Assembly: GCA_022641835.1 (NCBI GenBank) | Contig: CP048716.1 | Span: 1,922,001 to 1,986,000 of the forward strand | Length of the DNA stretch: 64,000 nt | Direction of reading: 5' to 3' | DNA from: Petasospora fabianii | Taxonomy: Eukaryota; Ascomycota; Saccharomycetes; Phaffomycetales; Wickerhamomycetaceae | In this document: positions 11,973-22,000 of the stretch, piece after piece | How positions within the stretch are numbered: position 1 is the first letter of the stretch | How the letters are laid out: each line of letters starts with the position of its first letter | Made by a program: the position numbers and the translations under genes | The notes under the pieces: model-generated | Database searches by the model: none | The model's input: the letters and a program-made list of their open reading frames with translations, nothing else | Told to the model about the DNA's origin: nothing

Positions 11973-13133
11973 TCAAGCCTTGAGCTGCGCGATCTGGCTC
12001 TGCAAGCTCTTCAACTCATCCTTCTTCTGCTGGAGGTACTGTTCAAGCACTTGGACCTGACTCTCAACAGTATCGATATCGGCAGCAACCTCACTCACAT
12101 CACTGGCTTTGCTATCCTGAACAAGCTGCTTCTGCTTGTAATCCAATAGTTGTTCGAGTTCCCTTCTCACTTGTAGTGTCTTGTTTGTAGACGATCCATT
12201 GGTTCTCTCCGATCTTCTACGCTCGGATTCAGCCTCTGCCTGTGCGACTTTCTGTTCCAAATCCTCCAATTCCCTTTTCAGTCTAACCTCTTCCCAGTCG
12301 GTTCCCTGTGTTGCTGAAAAGTCTGTTCCTTTCGTGTTCTTGGCAAGTCCTGAACCACCCATTCTCTCCAAGTAGTTATCAGCAAACGAGTGCTTAGAAG
12401 CTGGTTTTGACTGTTGGATGTTAGCCTGGTGTGAATCAAGTGAGTAATCAGGCGTTTCCTTGTTGAAAGTGGCTCTCAAAGAAGCTGGGACGCCTCTAGG
12501 CATGGCTTTGCCACTCTCACGCTGGTTAAGAATGTGTAAGAACACTAGCGTCTGGTCCTTGTCAATTGTCTCAGATGACCTTGGATTAACGAGGTTCCAG
12601 GCAAATCTAGCATCGGAATCAGGAACATTGGACAATGTTGAGTATAGACCAGAAAGTGAGTCGAATGTGATTCTGCCAAACCTGTCAGCAGCCGAATTAT
12701 AAACCTGTTCATATGTGGACTTGTCACCTGGTGAAATGTACCAATCGAATTGAGCACCCTGTGTGTCTTCATCTTCGGAATCTGAGTATCTCTGTGTTTG
12801 ATCTTGACCAGAAAGCGCCTTGTTGGCTTGAATCAGGTGTGATTTGCTCGAAGGGATCAACCATTCTGGAAGTTGTGTTGGAAGAACTGACAGGTTGCCA
12901 TTGACGAGGTCAAAGATGAGTCTCATGCAGATACAGAATTCTTCAAAGTCGAGGTTTCCATCAGCATCAATGTCGGCAAGGTTCCAGATCTGTGTGAGTT
13001 TGTCATCGCTGAGCTTGGAGTTCTTGAGAACAACAGACACCTTGTCACCAGAGAGCTTGTTATCAACCGGTTTCAGACCGGAGAAGATCTCCCAGTACTT
13101 TTTAATTTCCCACTGTTCAAGCTTTGGAGCCAT
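11973..13133 (-). CDS. END3: EH-domain endocytosis protein End3
   Basis: Acts with Pan1 and Sla1 at cortical actin patches in endocytosis. The start at 13133 gives MAPKLEQWEIKKYWEIFSGL, matching yeast MPKLEQFEIKKYWQIFSGL; 37 further codons upstream are open but have no homology. Length 386 residues (yeast 349). The first EH domain occupies about residues 1-105, with a calcium-type EF loop at 54-65 (DIDADGNLDFEE) and the WLIP segment after it. A second, degenerate EH region follows at about 135-225. The C-terminal third (about 290-386) is predicted coiled coil rich in Q, E and L, as in the family. No intron seen. Confidence 0.95.
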   Translation of the reverse strand: MAPKLEQWEIKKYWEIFSGLKPVDNKLSGDKVSVVLKNSKLSDDKLTQIWNLADIDADGNLDFEEFCICMRLIFDLVNGNLSVLPTQLPEWLIPSSKSHLIQANKALSGQDQTQRYSDSEDEDTQGAQFDWYISPGDKSTYEQVYNSAADRFGRITFDSLSGLYSTLSNVPDSDARFAWNLVNPRSSETIDKDQTLVFLHILNQRESGKAMPRGVPASLRATFNKETPDYSLDSHQANIQQSKPASKHSFADNYLERMGGSGLAKNTKGTDFSATQGTDWEEVRLKRELEDLEQKVAQAEAESERRRSERTNGSSTNKTLQVRRELEQLLDYKQKQLVQDSKASDVSEVAADIDTVESQVQVLEQYLQQKKDELKSLQSQIAQLKA

Positions 13134-13962
13134 TGTGTACAAGATGGTACGCTGTATGTGTGACCGTGATGGTGAAAGGAGATGTGAATGACGGCTGATT
13201 GTGACGAGTGGTGCTGTTTCGGTCGTCTCGGCCCAAATCTCCACGTCTGTTTTCTCTGATGGCGCGCGACGCCGAAATTCGCGAAACTGACCAGTGCTGC
13301 TTAACCGGGGTCGGGGCTCCTAACTATTTCCATGTCTCGTAGTTGTAGCCTCTTTCCCTCTCTCACACTGAATGAGACGATGGCACAATTTGATGTAAGG
13401 TAGTAATCAGTCTTCGCCAGCTTCTTTAGAGAGGATGTACCTCATTGTAACGAGCTGGCTTTTGCAATATGTGGCATCTTGCCAAAAATACTAGTTTCAG
13501 AGGTCCGATCTGACGACCAATTAAAGGTTCCATGATCACTAGAATACACAGGGTTGTGTCGTGTAATACCACTGAAGCATCGATAGTGTAAAGTGAGCCA
13601 CAATAAGGAACCCTAGTGTTATCTGAGTTGATAGGGGGTGGGGGCTTCTTTGGCTGCTATCTGCCCTTCAGCCCTAATTGAGAATCCAAAGTCGCAGTTG
13701 GGCAAAGATCTTACATCCCGTCATATAAAAGGCTAATTGTAGTACGCACACATTGAGAAAAGATTGAGGGGACCTCATGGCCCAGTTATCTCTCTATGGA
13801 ATGTTTAAAGCCGCGAAATGGTACCTGCTCATCGCAAGGCTTTCCCAAACCCTGCCTATTGACCTCGTTGTCCAGGAAATTAAGGTATATCTGAGAATGT
13901 CTCAGGGGATCTGACAGCTGCGACCCTTTTTGGGATGAGAACATTTCCAGATCTGAGCCTCG
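13134..13962. other. END3/AXL2 divergent intergenic region
   Basis: Shared promoter region of two divergently transcribed genes. A branch-point-like CCTAAC with a downstream TAG occurs near 13320-13340 on the plus strand, but no exon pair could be built around it. No gene seen. Confidence 0.45.
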
Positions 13963-14053
13963 ACGCGTGCAATCAATCGCAAACGATCATGAAATTGACG
14001 CGTAAGTTGGTGAGGACCCCTTCTCATCTGCGCGACACGTAGAAAAGACGCGT
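13963..14053 (+). promoter_or_regulatory. Three MCB (ACGCGT) boxes upstream of AXL2
   Basis: ACGCGT occurs at 13963-13968, 13998-14003 and 14048-14053, each time as GACGCGT, 280-370 bases before the AXL2 start. Two further GCGCGT/GAGCGCG partial matches follow. MCB boxes are the binding site of MBF, which drives late-G1 transcription. Yeast AXL2 is expressed in G1, so the cluster fits this gene better than END3. Inferred from sequence. Confidence 0.6.
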
Positions 14054-14334
14054 CGAGGCGCGTTTAATCCTCCTTTGCGAGCGCGTTTTATTTACTTTTA
14101 TGCATACCCCTTCAACACATTTTAGCCAACAGTGCCTAAAAGTGCCTTAAACAATGCAATCGCGCCTTTCGAAGCCACGAGTTCTTGGATTGGAAGCCAC
14201 CCACCAATTCTTTCCTTTTTGCCTTAGCTTTCTTCCTCCTCCTCAAAGGTCTACCTCAAGACATTAAACAAGGTCACTTCCTTTCAACACTCAACCCAGG
14301 CTTGTCATAAAGCATTCCTATACACAAAGACAAG

Positions 14335-16950
14335 ATGATCTATCGCACGGCTCTGGCGATTGGGCTTGGGCTTGCCAATGTCGTCCTCGCCATCCCTTAC
14401 GCGGCCTTCCCTTTCGATGAACAACTTCCAACAGTAGCCCGTGTCAACCAGGCTTACACGTTCCAAATCAACAACGAGACATTCCTCTCCTCAACAGGAA
14501 CTGTTCAGTACTATGCTGAAGACCTCCCATCATGGTTGAGCTTCGATTCCGGCTCCCGTACCCTCTCAGGTACCCCAAGCGAAGACGACAAGACCGACTC
14601 TGCCACCTTCACTCTTGTTGGTGCTGATGATTCAGGTAACTACACCTCCAAGTGTTCCCTCGTTGTTTCCGACTCCACTGGCCCTGAAGCATCCACCAAA
14701 TTCACCGTTCTTAACCAGCTTGCCGATTATGGTCAGACCAACGGTATTGACTCTGTCGTTCTGTCCCCAGGTGAAGTGTTCAACATCACTTTCGACTCCA
14801 AGACTTTCGACTCTGATGACACCATCAAAGCCTACTACGGAAGATCTTCTGATAGAACACCACTTCCAAACTGGCTTTTCTTTGACTCTTCCAATTTAAG
14901 ATTTTCTGGTGTAGCTCCACCAGCCAACTCTGAAATTGCTCCAGGTTTCAAGTACTCTTTCATGTTTATTGCCACTGACTATGCTGGTTATGCTGGTAAT
15001 TGGGTTGACTTTGGTATCACTATTGGTGCCCATGAACTCACTACTACTCTCAAGGACGCCATCCACATCAACGGCTCCGCCGGTGACTCTCTCAGCTACG
15101 CGATCCCACTTGAGAGTGTCTACGAGGATGGTGTTGCTGTCACATCTTCTAACATCACCAACGCAGTCTTGAATGGAGCACCATCCTGGTTGTCTCTCAA
15201 TGATTTCACCCTGTCTGGTGAAGTCCCAGATGACTATGACCAGTCTGATGCTTCCACTTTCAATGTCACTCTCTATGACTCTTACTCCAATTCAGTGACT
15301 CTATTCTTCTTTATTGAGTCAATCAGTTCTCTTTTTGCAGTTGATTCGTTCAAGTACTCCAACGCTACCAAAGGTTCCTACTTCCAGTACTACTTCCTGC
15401 CATCTGACTTCACTGACTTCGAGAACACCAATGTCACTGTTGAATTTGGTGATGACTCTGACTGGCTCTCCTTCCATGAGAGTAACTTGACCATTAACGG
15501 TGAAACTCCAGACGACTTCGATGAGACTACCGTCACTGTTATTGCATCATCTAAGGGCACTGACGACGAGATGGACTTTAAGATTTACGGTGTTGACCCA
15601 ATCAACGAAAGCTCTTCAAGCTCCCGTTCACACTCATCTACCAAGACATCTTCCCACTCTGCTACCTCTACTGCTTCGGCTACCTCTTCCACATCTGAGC
15701 CTACTGCGACTGAATCCGACTCCTCTGCCTCTAGTGGACACAAGAAATCCTCTGGTGTGAACAAGAAAGCCTTGGGAATTGGTCTTGGTGTCGGTCTCGG
15801 TGGAGCTGCCCTCATCATTGCTGCTCTCTTAATCTTTTGTTGCTGTTACAAGAAGCGTAACAACAAAGACAAGGATGTGGAAAGCTCTTCTCCAAATATC
15901 TCTGGTCCAATCCTTGGCAACCCAGCTAATGGCCCTAACGGAAGATCTCCAGTGGCTGGTGGTATTGGTGCAGTTGCCGCTGCTGGTTATATGACCTCTC
16001 CAGGCTCTTCTTCATCCAGTATGACAAATGATGAGAAGGCTGATTGGAACGAGCCACAGAGACTTGGTGCCTTGAACGTCTTGAAACTCGATGAGAAAGA
16101 CTACTATGAACATGACTCTGGTACTTCATCCACTACCAACGTTGCTTCCTTTGATAGTATTCATGATGATGAAAGTGGTGATGATACTCACTCATCAGTG
16201 TACCAGGACGCTCTCCAGGCTCAGAGCACCGATATGTTGATGGGTCCTCCAGCTGAGACACATGTTCACACTCGTCATGCTGGAAACTCTCAACCTATGA
16301 CTACTGCGAAGAAGTCTTGGAGACAAACTATTGACTCCAGATTCAACAGAGAATCTTTGAACTCTCTCGCTACTGTGTCCACCAATGAGCTGTTCAGTGT
16401 CAGACTTGCTGAAGACGATGACATTGAGAGGGATCCAAGAAAGTCCAATTTGAACTTCAGAGACTCTGCATTCTTGGGTTCTACTGCTTCTTCCATTTTA
16501 ACAAGAGATGACAGCGGTAACATTCAGAAGCTGGACAGTGACGGTAACATCGTTGGTCACCTCAACAACAGTAAGGACAATTTGAAGGGCCAGAGAAACT
16601 CTAGAGCCACTAACTTGGATATTCTCAAGGAGGAGGACACACCACAGCCACAGGCTGGTAAGTTTGAGGCTGATACCTCATTCTCATCCATGAACACAGG
16701 CTCCTCCGGTGAGGCATTCTATCCTATTTTAACACAGGGTGGTGACGTTCAATGGAAGCAGCAAGAGAAGGGTGCAGGGTTCTCCTTCGAAAAACACCAG
16801 AGCAATGGTCTCACACAACATACAAACGATTCCAAGGCTAAACTCAGAGATTTCAACAACAGAATCAAATCATCACAGGCTGATGTCAGTAATGATATCA
16901 CCCAGTCTACTGGTGAGACTGCTGAGATTGAATCATTGTCTGACCATTGA
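14335..16950 (+). CDS. AXL2: Axial bud-site glycoprotein Axl2
   Basis: Type I plasma-membrane glycoprotein that marks axial bud sites and helps septin organisation. 871 residues (yeast 823). The signal peptide runs from residue 1 to about 20. The mature start IPYAAFPFDEQLPTVARVNQ closely follows yeast TPYEAYPIGKQYPPVARVNE. The ectodomain holds cadherin-like repeats (LPSWLSFDSGSRTLSGTP; LPNWLFFDSSNLRFSG; APSWLSLNDFTLSG) with many N-glycosylation sites, then a Ser/Thr-rich stalk at about 425-470. One membrane segment lies at about 483-505, followed by CCCYKKR. The cytoplasmic tail contains the SGPILGNPANGPN segment, like yeast SGPDLNNPANKPN, and the GALNVLKLDE box. Three MCB boxes precede it. 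Confidence 0.95.
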   Translation: MIYRTALAIGLGLANVVLAIPYAAFPFDEQLPTVARVNQAYTFQINNETFLSSTGTVQYYAEDLPSWLSFDSGSRTLSGTPSEDDKTDSATFTLVGADDSGNYTSKCSLVVSDSTGPEASTKFTVLNQLADYGQTNGIDSVVLSPGEVFNITFDSKTFDSDDTIKAYYGRSSDRTPLPNWLFFDSSNLRFSGVAPPANSEIAPGFKYSFMFIATDYAGYAGNWVDFGITIGAHELTTTLKDAIHINGSAGDSLSYAIPLESVYEDGVAVTSSNITNAVLNGAPSWLSLNDFTLSGEVPDDYDQSDASTFNVTLYDSYSNSVTLFFFIESISSLFAVDSFKYSNATKGSYFQYYFLPSDFTDFENTNVTVEFGDDSDWLSFHESNLTINGETPDDFDETTVTVIASSKGTDDEMDFKIYGVDPINESSSSSRSHSSTKTSSHSATSTASATSSTSEPTATESDSSASSGHKKSSGVNKKALGIGLGVGLGGAALIIAALLIFCCCYKKRNNKDKDVESSSPNISGPILGNPANGPNGRSPVAGGIGAVAAAGYMTSPGSSSSSMTNDEKADWNEPQRLGALNVLKLDEKDYYEHDSGTSSTTNVASFDSIHDDESGDDTHSSVYQDALQAQSTDMLMGPPAETHVHTRHAGNSQPMTTAKKSWRQTIDSRFNRESLNSLATVSTNELFSVRLAEDDDIERDPRKSNLNFRDSAFLGSTASSILTRDDSGNIQKLDSDGNIVGHLNNSKDNLKGQRNSRATNLDILKEEDTPQPQAGKFEADTSFSSMNTGSSGEAFYPILTQGGDVQWKQQEKGAGFSFEKHQSNGLTQHTNDSKAKLRDFNNRIKSSQADVSNDITQSTGETAEIESLSDH

Positions 16951-17269
16951 TTTCGATGGTTTTGGTGCTTGAATGCAAGAAAAAAAAAATGGGTATTACC
17001 CTTTGGATTGTTGTGTTATGATGTTCATGTCTTGAGGTTCTCTTTGATGTTTGTGATTTATCTGTTTCCTCTTTGGCGTTTGTTATCTGTTGTTTGGTTT
17101 TATTTTGTACTTTTATATCATCTCGGCTCATGTCTAGCCTCTAATCTTAATGGACTGTTTGTTTATACTCGTCTACGTTGTAAGTACACTATTAGTGTTG
17201 GAGTAGTGTCAGAATATTGATTAACATTGGATATAATGATAAATAGGGTTAACGGATAATAGATTGTGA
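16951..17269. other. Short intergenic between convergent genes
   Basis: 3' regions of AXL2 and the convergent thioesterase gene. T-rich plus strand with an A9 run at about 16981-16989; no gene seen. Confidence 0.5.
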
Positions 17270-18835
17270 TCAAGACTTGATCTGTTGAGCATAACGAGCG
17301 GTCTCCTGAGCTCTTCTTCTACCTTCAACGAACTCAATCATTTCGGAGTATGTCTCTGGAATGACCGAAGAGTAACCTGGATCTGGCTGACCTTCGGCAG
17401 TGGCATCTCTTGGAACAAAGTAAGAGTAGATGAAAGTACCGGATGGTGTATGTTCAGTGTCGTTCAAGTCTCTGACGGAGGTGTCAACCTTAACCTGGAC
17501 CAAAGTACCTGGTCTGTTCAAGAAATCATTTGGATCGTTGGTGAGTTTGTTGGCTGGGGAGGAGTTAAAGTGGAGGAATCCATCAAACTTGTCATCTTCG
17601 AGGGAAGCGTTACCTGCTGGTTTGACATCGGCCTCATGGATATGCTCAGTGTAGACGACGGAAGCCTGCATGTAAAGAACGGAACCGACTGGAACAGGAG
17701 CTCTGAAAGTTGTGGAGTCCAAAGAAACAAATCTTGGGAATGCACGGGAGAAAGAGGCAGCGGTACAGTAGGCCAATTCAAAGGTCTGTCTCATCAAGTA
17801 ACCACCAAAGATCATGTAGGAGTGTCTGTTTCTGTACTGTGGCTGCATAAATGATGTGGAGTTAGCAACTGTGTCCTTCATAAAGCTAATGTTCTGTGGC
17901 ATATCTTTCAACTTCTCAAGCTTCTTGGACTGCAAGAACATGTTGTGGATGATCTGAGATTCTTCAGATGTTGGTGGCTTCTTGGATAGCGTTTCCTTGG
18001 TGGCGACCAACTTCTTTGCAGCGTTGTGAGATTCGGCTCTTCTGTAGTCAACCCACTCACTTTCTGTGATTGGCAACAATCTGTTGACTGGGAAGGACTT
18101 ATGTGTCTCTGGGTTTCTGGCAACGAACGTGAAACTGGCGGTCAAGAAAACGTCTTCGTCCTTAATATCTTCCTCCTTGATGTCCTTCTTGACTGGGCTA
18201 TCGTTGGCAGATGCCTTGATTAGAATCTCCATGGAGGATCTACCAGTCCAAATGACAGAACCCGAGATGAGGAGGTTCTTGCTCAAGATGTCGTCGACCC
18301 TTTTTAACATGTAAATTCTGTCAACACTAGCAGTGACGATGATTGGTGAAGCTGGACTAACATGTCTGTAAGCGATTCTACCAGCTAGGGCATCCAAGTC
18401 CTGGAACAACTGACCCATACGAAGTCTACCAGCAGCACTTGCGTAGAAATCAGCGAGCCAGATATCCTCTTTGAATGGCAATGACAAGTAACTAAACGAC
18501 TCAGCTCTAGTCTTATCCTGAATGGCGGGCGTCTGTGGTGCGTTGTAAGAGTATGAGTCGATGACTTTACCTTGTGCCAACTGACGCTTTCTCTCAGCCA
18601 AAGCCATGATCCATGTAGCTCTGTGGCCCTTTTTCTCAAAGTGCTCGGTGACACGGGTAGCATCTCTCTTATCGGCAAGGATGGTGGCACTTGCGTCCTC
18701 GGCATCACTGGCATCGGTGGAACCTGATTCCAAGTTAGCTGGTGAAGTGGATTTAGTGCTGGAGATCCAACGGACGGTAGCCCTGGATCCAGCAACGTTC
18801 CAGATTCTCAGTGGAGTTCTGACGTTCTTGAGCAT
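17270..18835 (-). CDS. Mitochondrial double-hotdog acyl-CoA thioesterase
   Basis: Predicted acyl-CoA hydrolase of the ACOT9 type. The first ATG in the frame is at 18835, giving 521 residues; the open frame above it begins at a TTG. The N-terminus MLKNVRTPLRIWNVAGSR is basic and amphipathic, a mitochondrial targeting peptide. Two hotdog domains are expected: one at about 120-270 (FLTASFTFVARNPETHK) and one at about 340-490 (IFGGYLMRQTFELAYCTA, then APVPVGSVLYMQASVVYTE). The central helix of the second domain is the GGYLMRQTFELA segment seen in ACOT9 relatives. The function follows from family membership; chain-length preference is unknown. Strong codon bias suggests good expression. Confidence 0.82.
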   Translation of the reverse strand: MLKNVRTPLRIWNVAGSRATVRWISSTKSTSPANLESGSTDASDAEDASATILADKRDATRVTEHFEKKGHRATWIMALAERKRQLAQGKVIDSYSYNAPQTPAIQDKTRAESFSYLSLPFKEDIWLADFYASAAGRLRMGQLFQDLDALAGRIAYRHVSPASPIIVTASVDRIYMLKRVDDILSKNLLISGSVIWTGRSSMEILIKASANDSPVKKDIKEEDIKDEDVFLTASFTFVARNPETHKSFPVNRLLPITESEWVDYRRAESHNAAKKLVATKETLSKKPPTSEESQIIHNMFLQSKKLEKLKDMPQNISFMKDTVANSTSFMQPQYRNRHSYMIFGGYLMRQTFELAYCTAASFSRAFPRFVSLDSTTFRAPVPVGSVLYMQASVVYTEHIHEADVKPAGNASLEDDKFDGFLHFNSSPANKLTNDPNDFLNRPGTLVQVKVDTSVRDLNDTEHTPSGTFIYSYFVPRDATAEGQPDPGYSSVIPETYSEMIEFVEGRRRAQETARYAQQIKS

Positions 18836-20155
18836 CTTGTTTATGGTGAATGTGCTCAATGCCAATGAAGAAGAGACGTAGTGGAAGAGCAAAAGCCTAA
18901 GTTGTTGGGAAGAGTGCGATGAGGCTAATTTTTATCTGGGCTGAACCTTTCCGATCGCGTACCCAACTTTCCCCGGGGCAGACCGGAACTGGGTATGCTA
19001 ATAGGAGCGGGGAAGTATGCTCCCGAGAGGGGCTATTATGCTAATATCTGGCATGAATGTTGAACATACGGATCTGCTCTTATCTCTGATACAGAGATCC
19101 ATGTAAGTGCTGCTAACGAGTTTTAATTCTGACCAATTGCGTGCTGATCACATGATGTACACCTAGTGGCCCAAACATGGACGCGAAGAACTCAGGAGAT
19201 GGCTCAATGAGATTAGACTAAACCAGCAATGCGCTAGATGCGAGTAAAGGCTTATTATTCAAAACTTACTGTCTTCTAACAAAGGGTTATTCATATTAGA
19301 TAGACTCATCTGTCTTCTAAAATTATGACGTGCTCCGAGTTCAGCCGTACTACTGTCCGGTCCGTTCCATCTGTCAGATCGCGGCGTATTCTTCTTAAAC
19401 GGAAACGTTTGGCGACGAATGATTTTAATTAAATTGGGCACTAGATGAACTTGTTAAGACCGGAAAATTGATGAATTAGTATCTTCGAGAGCAGTTGTCT
19501 ATCCTAAAAAATTTTATTCTTTTTTGAATTGGTTTGATTTTTTTTCAAAGGACAATTTGTAGAATAGTCCTTAGGTGGACAACTCTGTTTAAAATTAAAA
19601 ACTTTGTTGGTCCAATTCTTATCCGCAACCAACTAACAATATATTATATTCATAGGAAAGAACGTATAGTTGAGGATTGTGTATTGCATTATTCAAAAAT
19701 AGAGTTCCCGTGCTGATGACTTAACCACATCAAAAAGAAAAAAAAATAGATATGATAGTACACAATTGAAGATCTAGATCCGTACGCATATCTACACCAT
19801 GAAATGATCAAAACGAATAACAACAAAACATCTATCTGCGTTCGATTTACTTTAGGTTCCTTAAACTATTAACAGGACAATTGATCAGCTCAGCGTAAAG
19901 CAGAGACAACATCAATAAATGAACAATGCAAAAACAGAATGACATCACAATGGGATGTACACCATGTCAGGTAGAAGCAACAGATGAATTATATGCAAGA
20001 GGTAGGGAAGAAGAAGAGAAAAGAAGGTAAAGACACAAAATAAAGATGAACATGTTAAAGTCGTGAGAAAACAATCAGAGTCGTGAGAAGAGCGTTGGAA
20101 GTGCAATGTATGAAAAGCATGAGATGGTGGTTGGACTGCGTGTAAAGCAGTACTA
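18836..20155. other. Intergenic, 1.3 kb, with AT-rich core
   Basis: No gene recognised. About 19490-19760 is clearly AT-richer than its surroundings, with long T and A runs on both strands, and could be a replication origin or just non-coding. A CTGCTAAC near 19111 has a GTAAGT only about 10 bases before it, too close to form an intron. Confidence 0.45.
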
Positions 20156-21118
20156 TTAGTCAAGCAACCAATGCTTGGCCAATTCATAAGCAGTCCATGA
20201 GATCGCCGTAGCTGGAATATTAGCAATCACTCTTGGTCTCAAACCTCTCCAGAACCCTGTCCATCCATGGATTTGATAAATGGTCTTGGCAGCTTTTGAG
20301 AGTGTGTTTGAGCTTCTGACGAGGGCATTTGTGCTTTCTCCTCTTGTTTGAAGTAATGTCTTGATGCAGTCCAATGGTGTTGTGAGAGCGGCACATGTTG
20401 CACCTGAGAGACCACCGCAGAAACAGTGGATTAATGGGTCGTATCTGTTGGATGGGTTTAAGAGTTTTGTAGATGTTTCATAGATGACAAAGTTCATGGC
20501 TGCGAATGGGACATTCATGGATATAGTGGTTGGGTAAGAATAATAGAATGATTTGAATCCTTCAGTTTTGTACATGTGCTTAGCCAGTTGTGCCATTGGG
20601 AGTCTATTACATCCGAGTTGCATTCTTTGCTTTAATGTGTCAAATGGATTCATGAGCGCATCAGCCACGATTGTGGCCGAGGAACCGGCAGTTGCTGTTT
20701 TGATAAGGTTTAATTGATCCTTGTCCTCATCTTTAATGAGATGTCTCTTGACAAACTCATATGTAGCAAAGTAGACGGCATGTGCGGGGCCTGCTCCGAG
20801 AACCATTGAACTAAGACCCTTGAACAGGGCCATGGATCCCTCTGTGGAGGAGATCTTGGTGATGGCACTAAGAACACCTGTGTATGAGTTTGGATGATTC
20901 ATGGATTGCATACGTGTCTTGATGGCGTCGACTGGGAACATTACCGAGTGCTCCATGATTCCGGCAAATGCACCGGCAGCAAGCTGGGCAGTCATGGTAG
21001 CGGACTCTGGGAGGGCCTCGTAGTCAACCTCAAGATCAGGACCAGGCATTACCGCAGGAGAGGTGTGATGGTCGGTATCTGGCATTATGGATACAATTTT
21101 TTCACTGGAGATGGGCAT
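20156..21118 (-). CDS. MRS3/MRS4: Mitoferrin, mitochondrial iron carrier
   Basis: Inner-membrane carrier that imports iron into the matrix for heme and Fe-S synthesis. The first ATG is at 21118 (320 residues); a second at 21085 (309 residues) is also possible; yeast Mrs3 has 314. Three carrier repeats are clear from their signatures PVDAIKTRMQ, PFDTLKQRMQ and PLDCIKTLLQ, each in front of a paired helix. GIMEHSVMFPVDAIKTRMQ and SYPTTISMNVPFAAMNFVIYE are diagnostic of mitoferrins, including the Met-rich substrate-site helices. One copy cannot be assigned to MRS3 or MRS4, which arose by whole-genome duplication in the Saccharomyces line. Confidence 0.93.
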   Translation of the reverse strand: MPISSEKIVSIMPDTDHHTSPAVMPGPDLEVDYEALPESATMTAQLAAGAFAGIMEHSVMFPVDAIKTRMQSMNHPNSYTGVLSAITKISSTEGSMALFKGLSSMVLGAGPAHAVYFATYEFVKRHLIKDEDKDQLNLIKTATAGSSATIVADALMNPFDTLKQRMQLGCNRLPMAQLAKHMYKTEGFKSFYYSYPTTISMNVPFAAMNFVIYETSTKLLNPSNRYDPLIHCFCGGLSGATCAALTTPLDCIKTLLQTRGESTNALVRSSNTLSKAAKTIYQIHGWTGFWRGLRPRVIANIPATAISWTAYELAKHWLLD

Positions 21119-22000
21119 CGGTGGAGGGTGTGTGTGCGGGAGGAATCTCTGGGGTAGCGAAAAGGCCCAGGTAGCAAATATCTCAAGTGGTAAAGGCGAG
21201 TGCCGCAAGGGTTGGAGAGAAGCAGAAAATTCCTGGTGTTGGAAGAGGAGCAGTATGGGAGCAATGAAAAAGCTTCAAAGAGACTGAGAGACAGTAGTAG
21301 TTTTGTTAGCCGAGGCGGAAGATGCGGTGACCTGCTGTGTAGAGAGGAATTTTTTTTTCGTGAACACTTCTTCGGCGCCGTAGTGCGTGACGGATTTGAA
21401 CGGAGCTGGGCCGAAGCTGATTAGAAAACGTTGATAGATCGAGACCCAGTGGGGCAAGTGGTGTTTGTTAATGGGGCAGGCAGGATAGGTCAAGAATCGA
21501 AATTATCTCTAGATGGAGTTGTACGATTCTCGTGTGTTGCGATCAGCAATAGTGACTCTAAAAGGTATTAAGGGTGGGGGGATGGGGACCCAGAGAGAGA
21601 CACACTGAGAGCAAGGGGAAAGACGTTGACGGAGAGCACGGGCCGGTAAAGGGACGGACAATGGTGAAGAGACACTCGGAAGCAGCAGCAAAGGCAAGAG
21701 GGACGCAGAAAACGGTTTAAGTATGGGTCAAGGAGTGTCAATGAGCAGTAGAAATAAATGACTGACTCTTTTATAAATCTTCACCCGTCGCTTCGGGTGT
21801 TCATCGTCTCGAGTTATTTCTTTTTTGCGAGAGAGCCAATCGCGCGCGGGGTCAACGTACCTGAGCATTAGCTTCAAATAAACTTGTCAAACGTCATGTG
21901 TGCGTCTGTGAGTGCGTTTGTTTGTGTGTTTTTCTTTACACGTCTACATCCATCTCAATGGTTAAACCGGGTGTGCTATTAATTAAGGAAACCAGTCCTA
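21119..22000. other. Mitoferrin upstream region, possible leader intron
   Basis: The minus strand carries CAG|GTACGT at 21860 and GGCTAAC near 21305 followed by CTCTCAG ending at 21284. This would make a 577-base intron in the 5' leader of the mitoferrin gene, with an ATG at 21866-21868 in exon 1. Signals fit the local consensus, but no coding constraint confirms them. Otherwise no gene. Confidence 0.3.

Noticed and set aside
19100-19160. GTAAGT and CTAAC in the thioesterase-mitoferrin spacer
   Set aside because: The two signals are about ten bases apart, too close for an intron.
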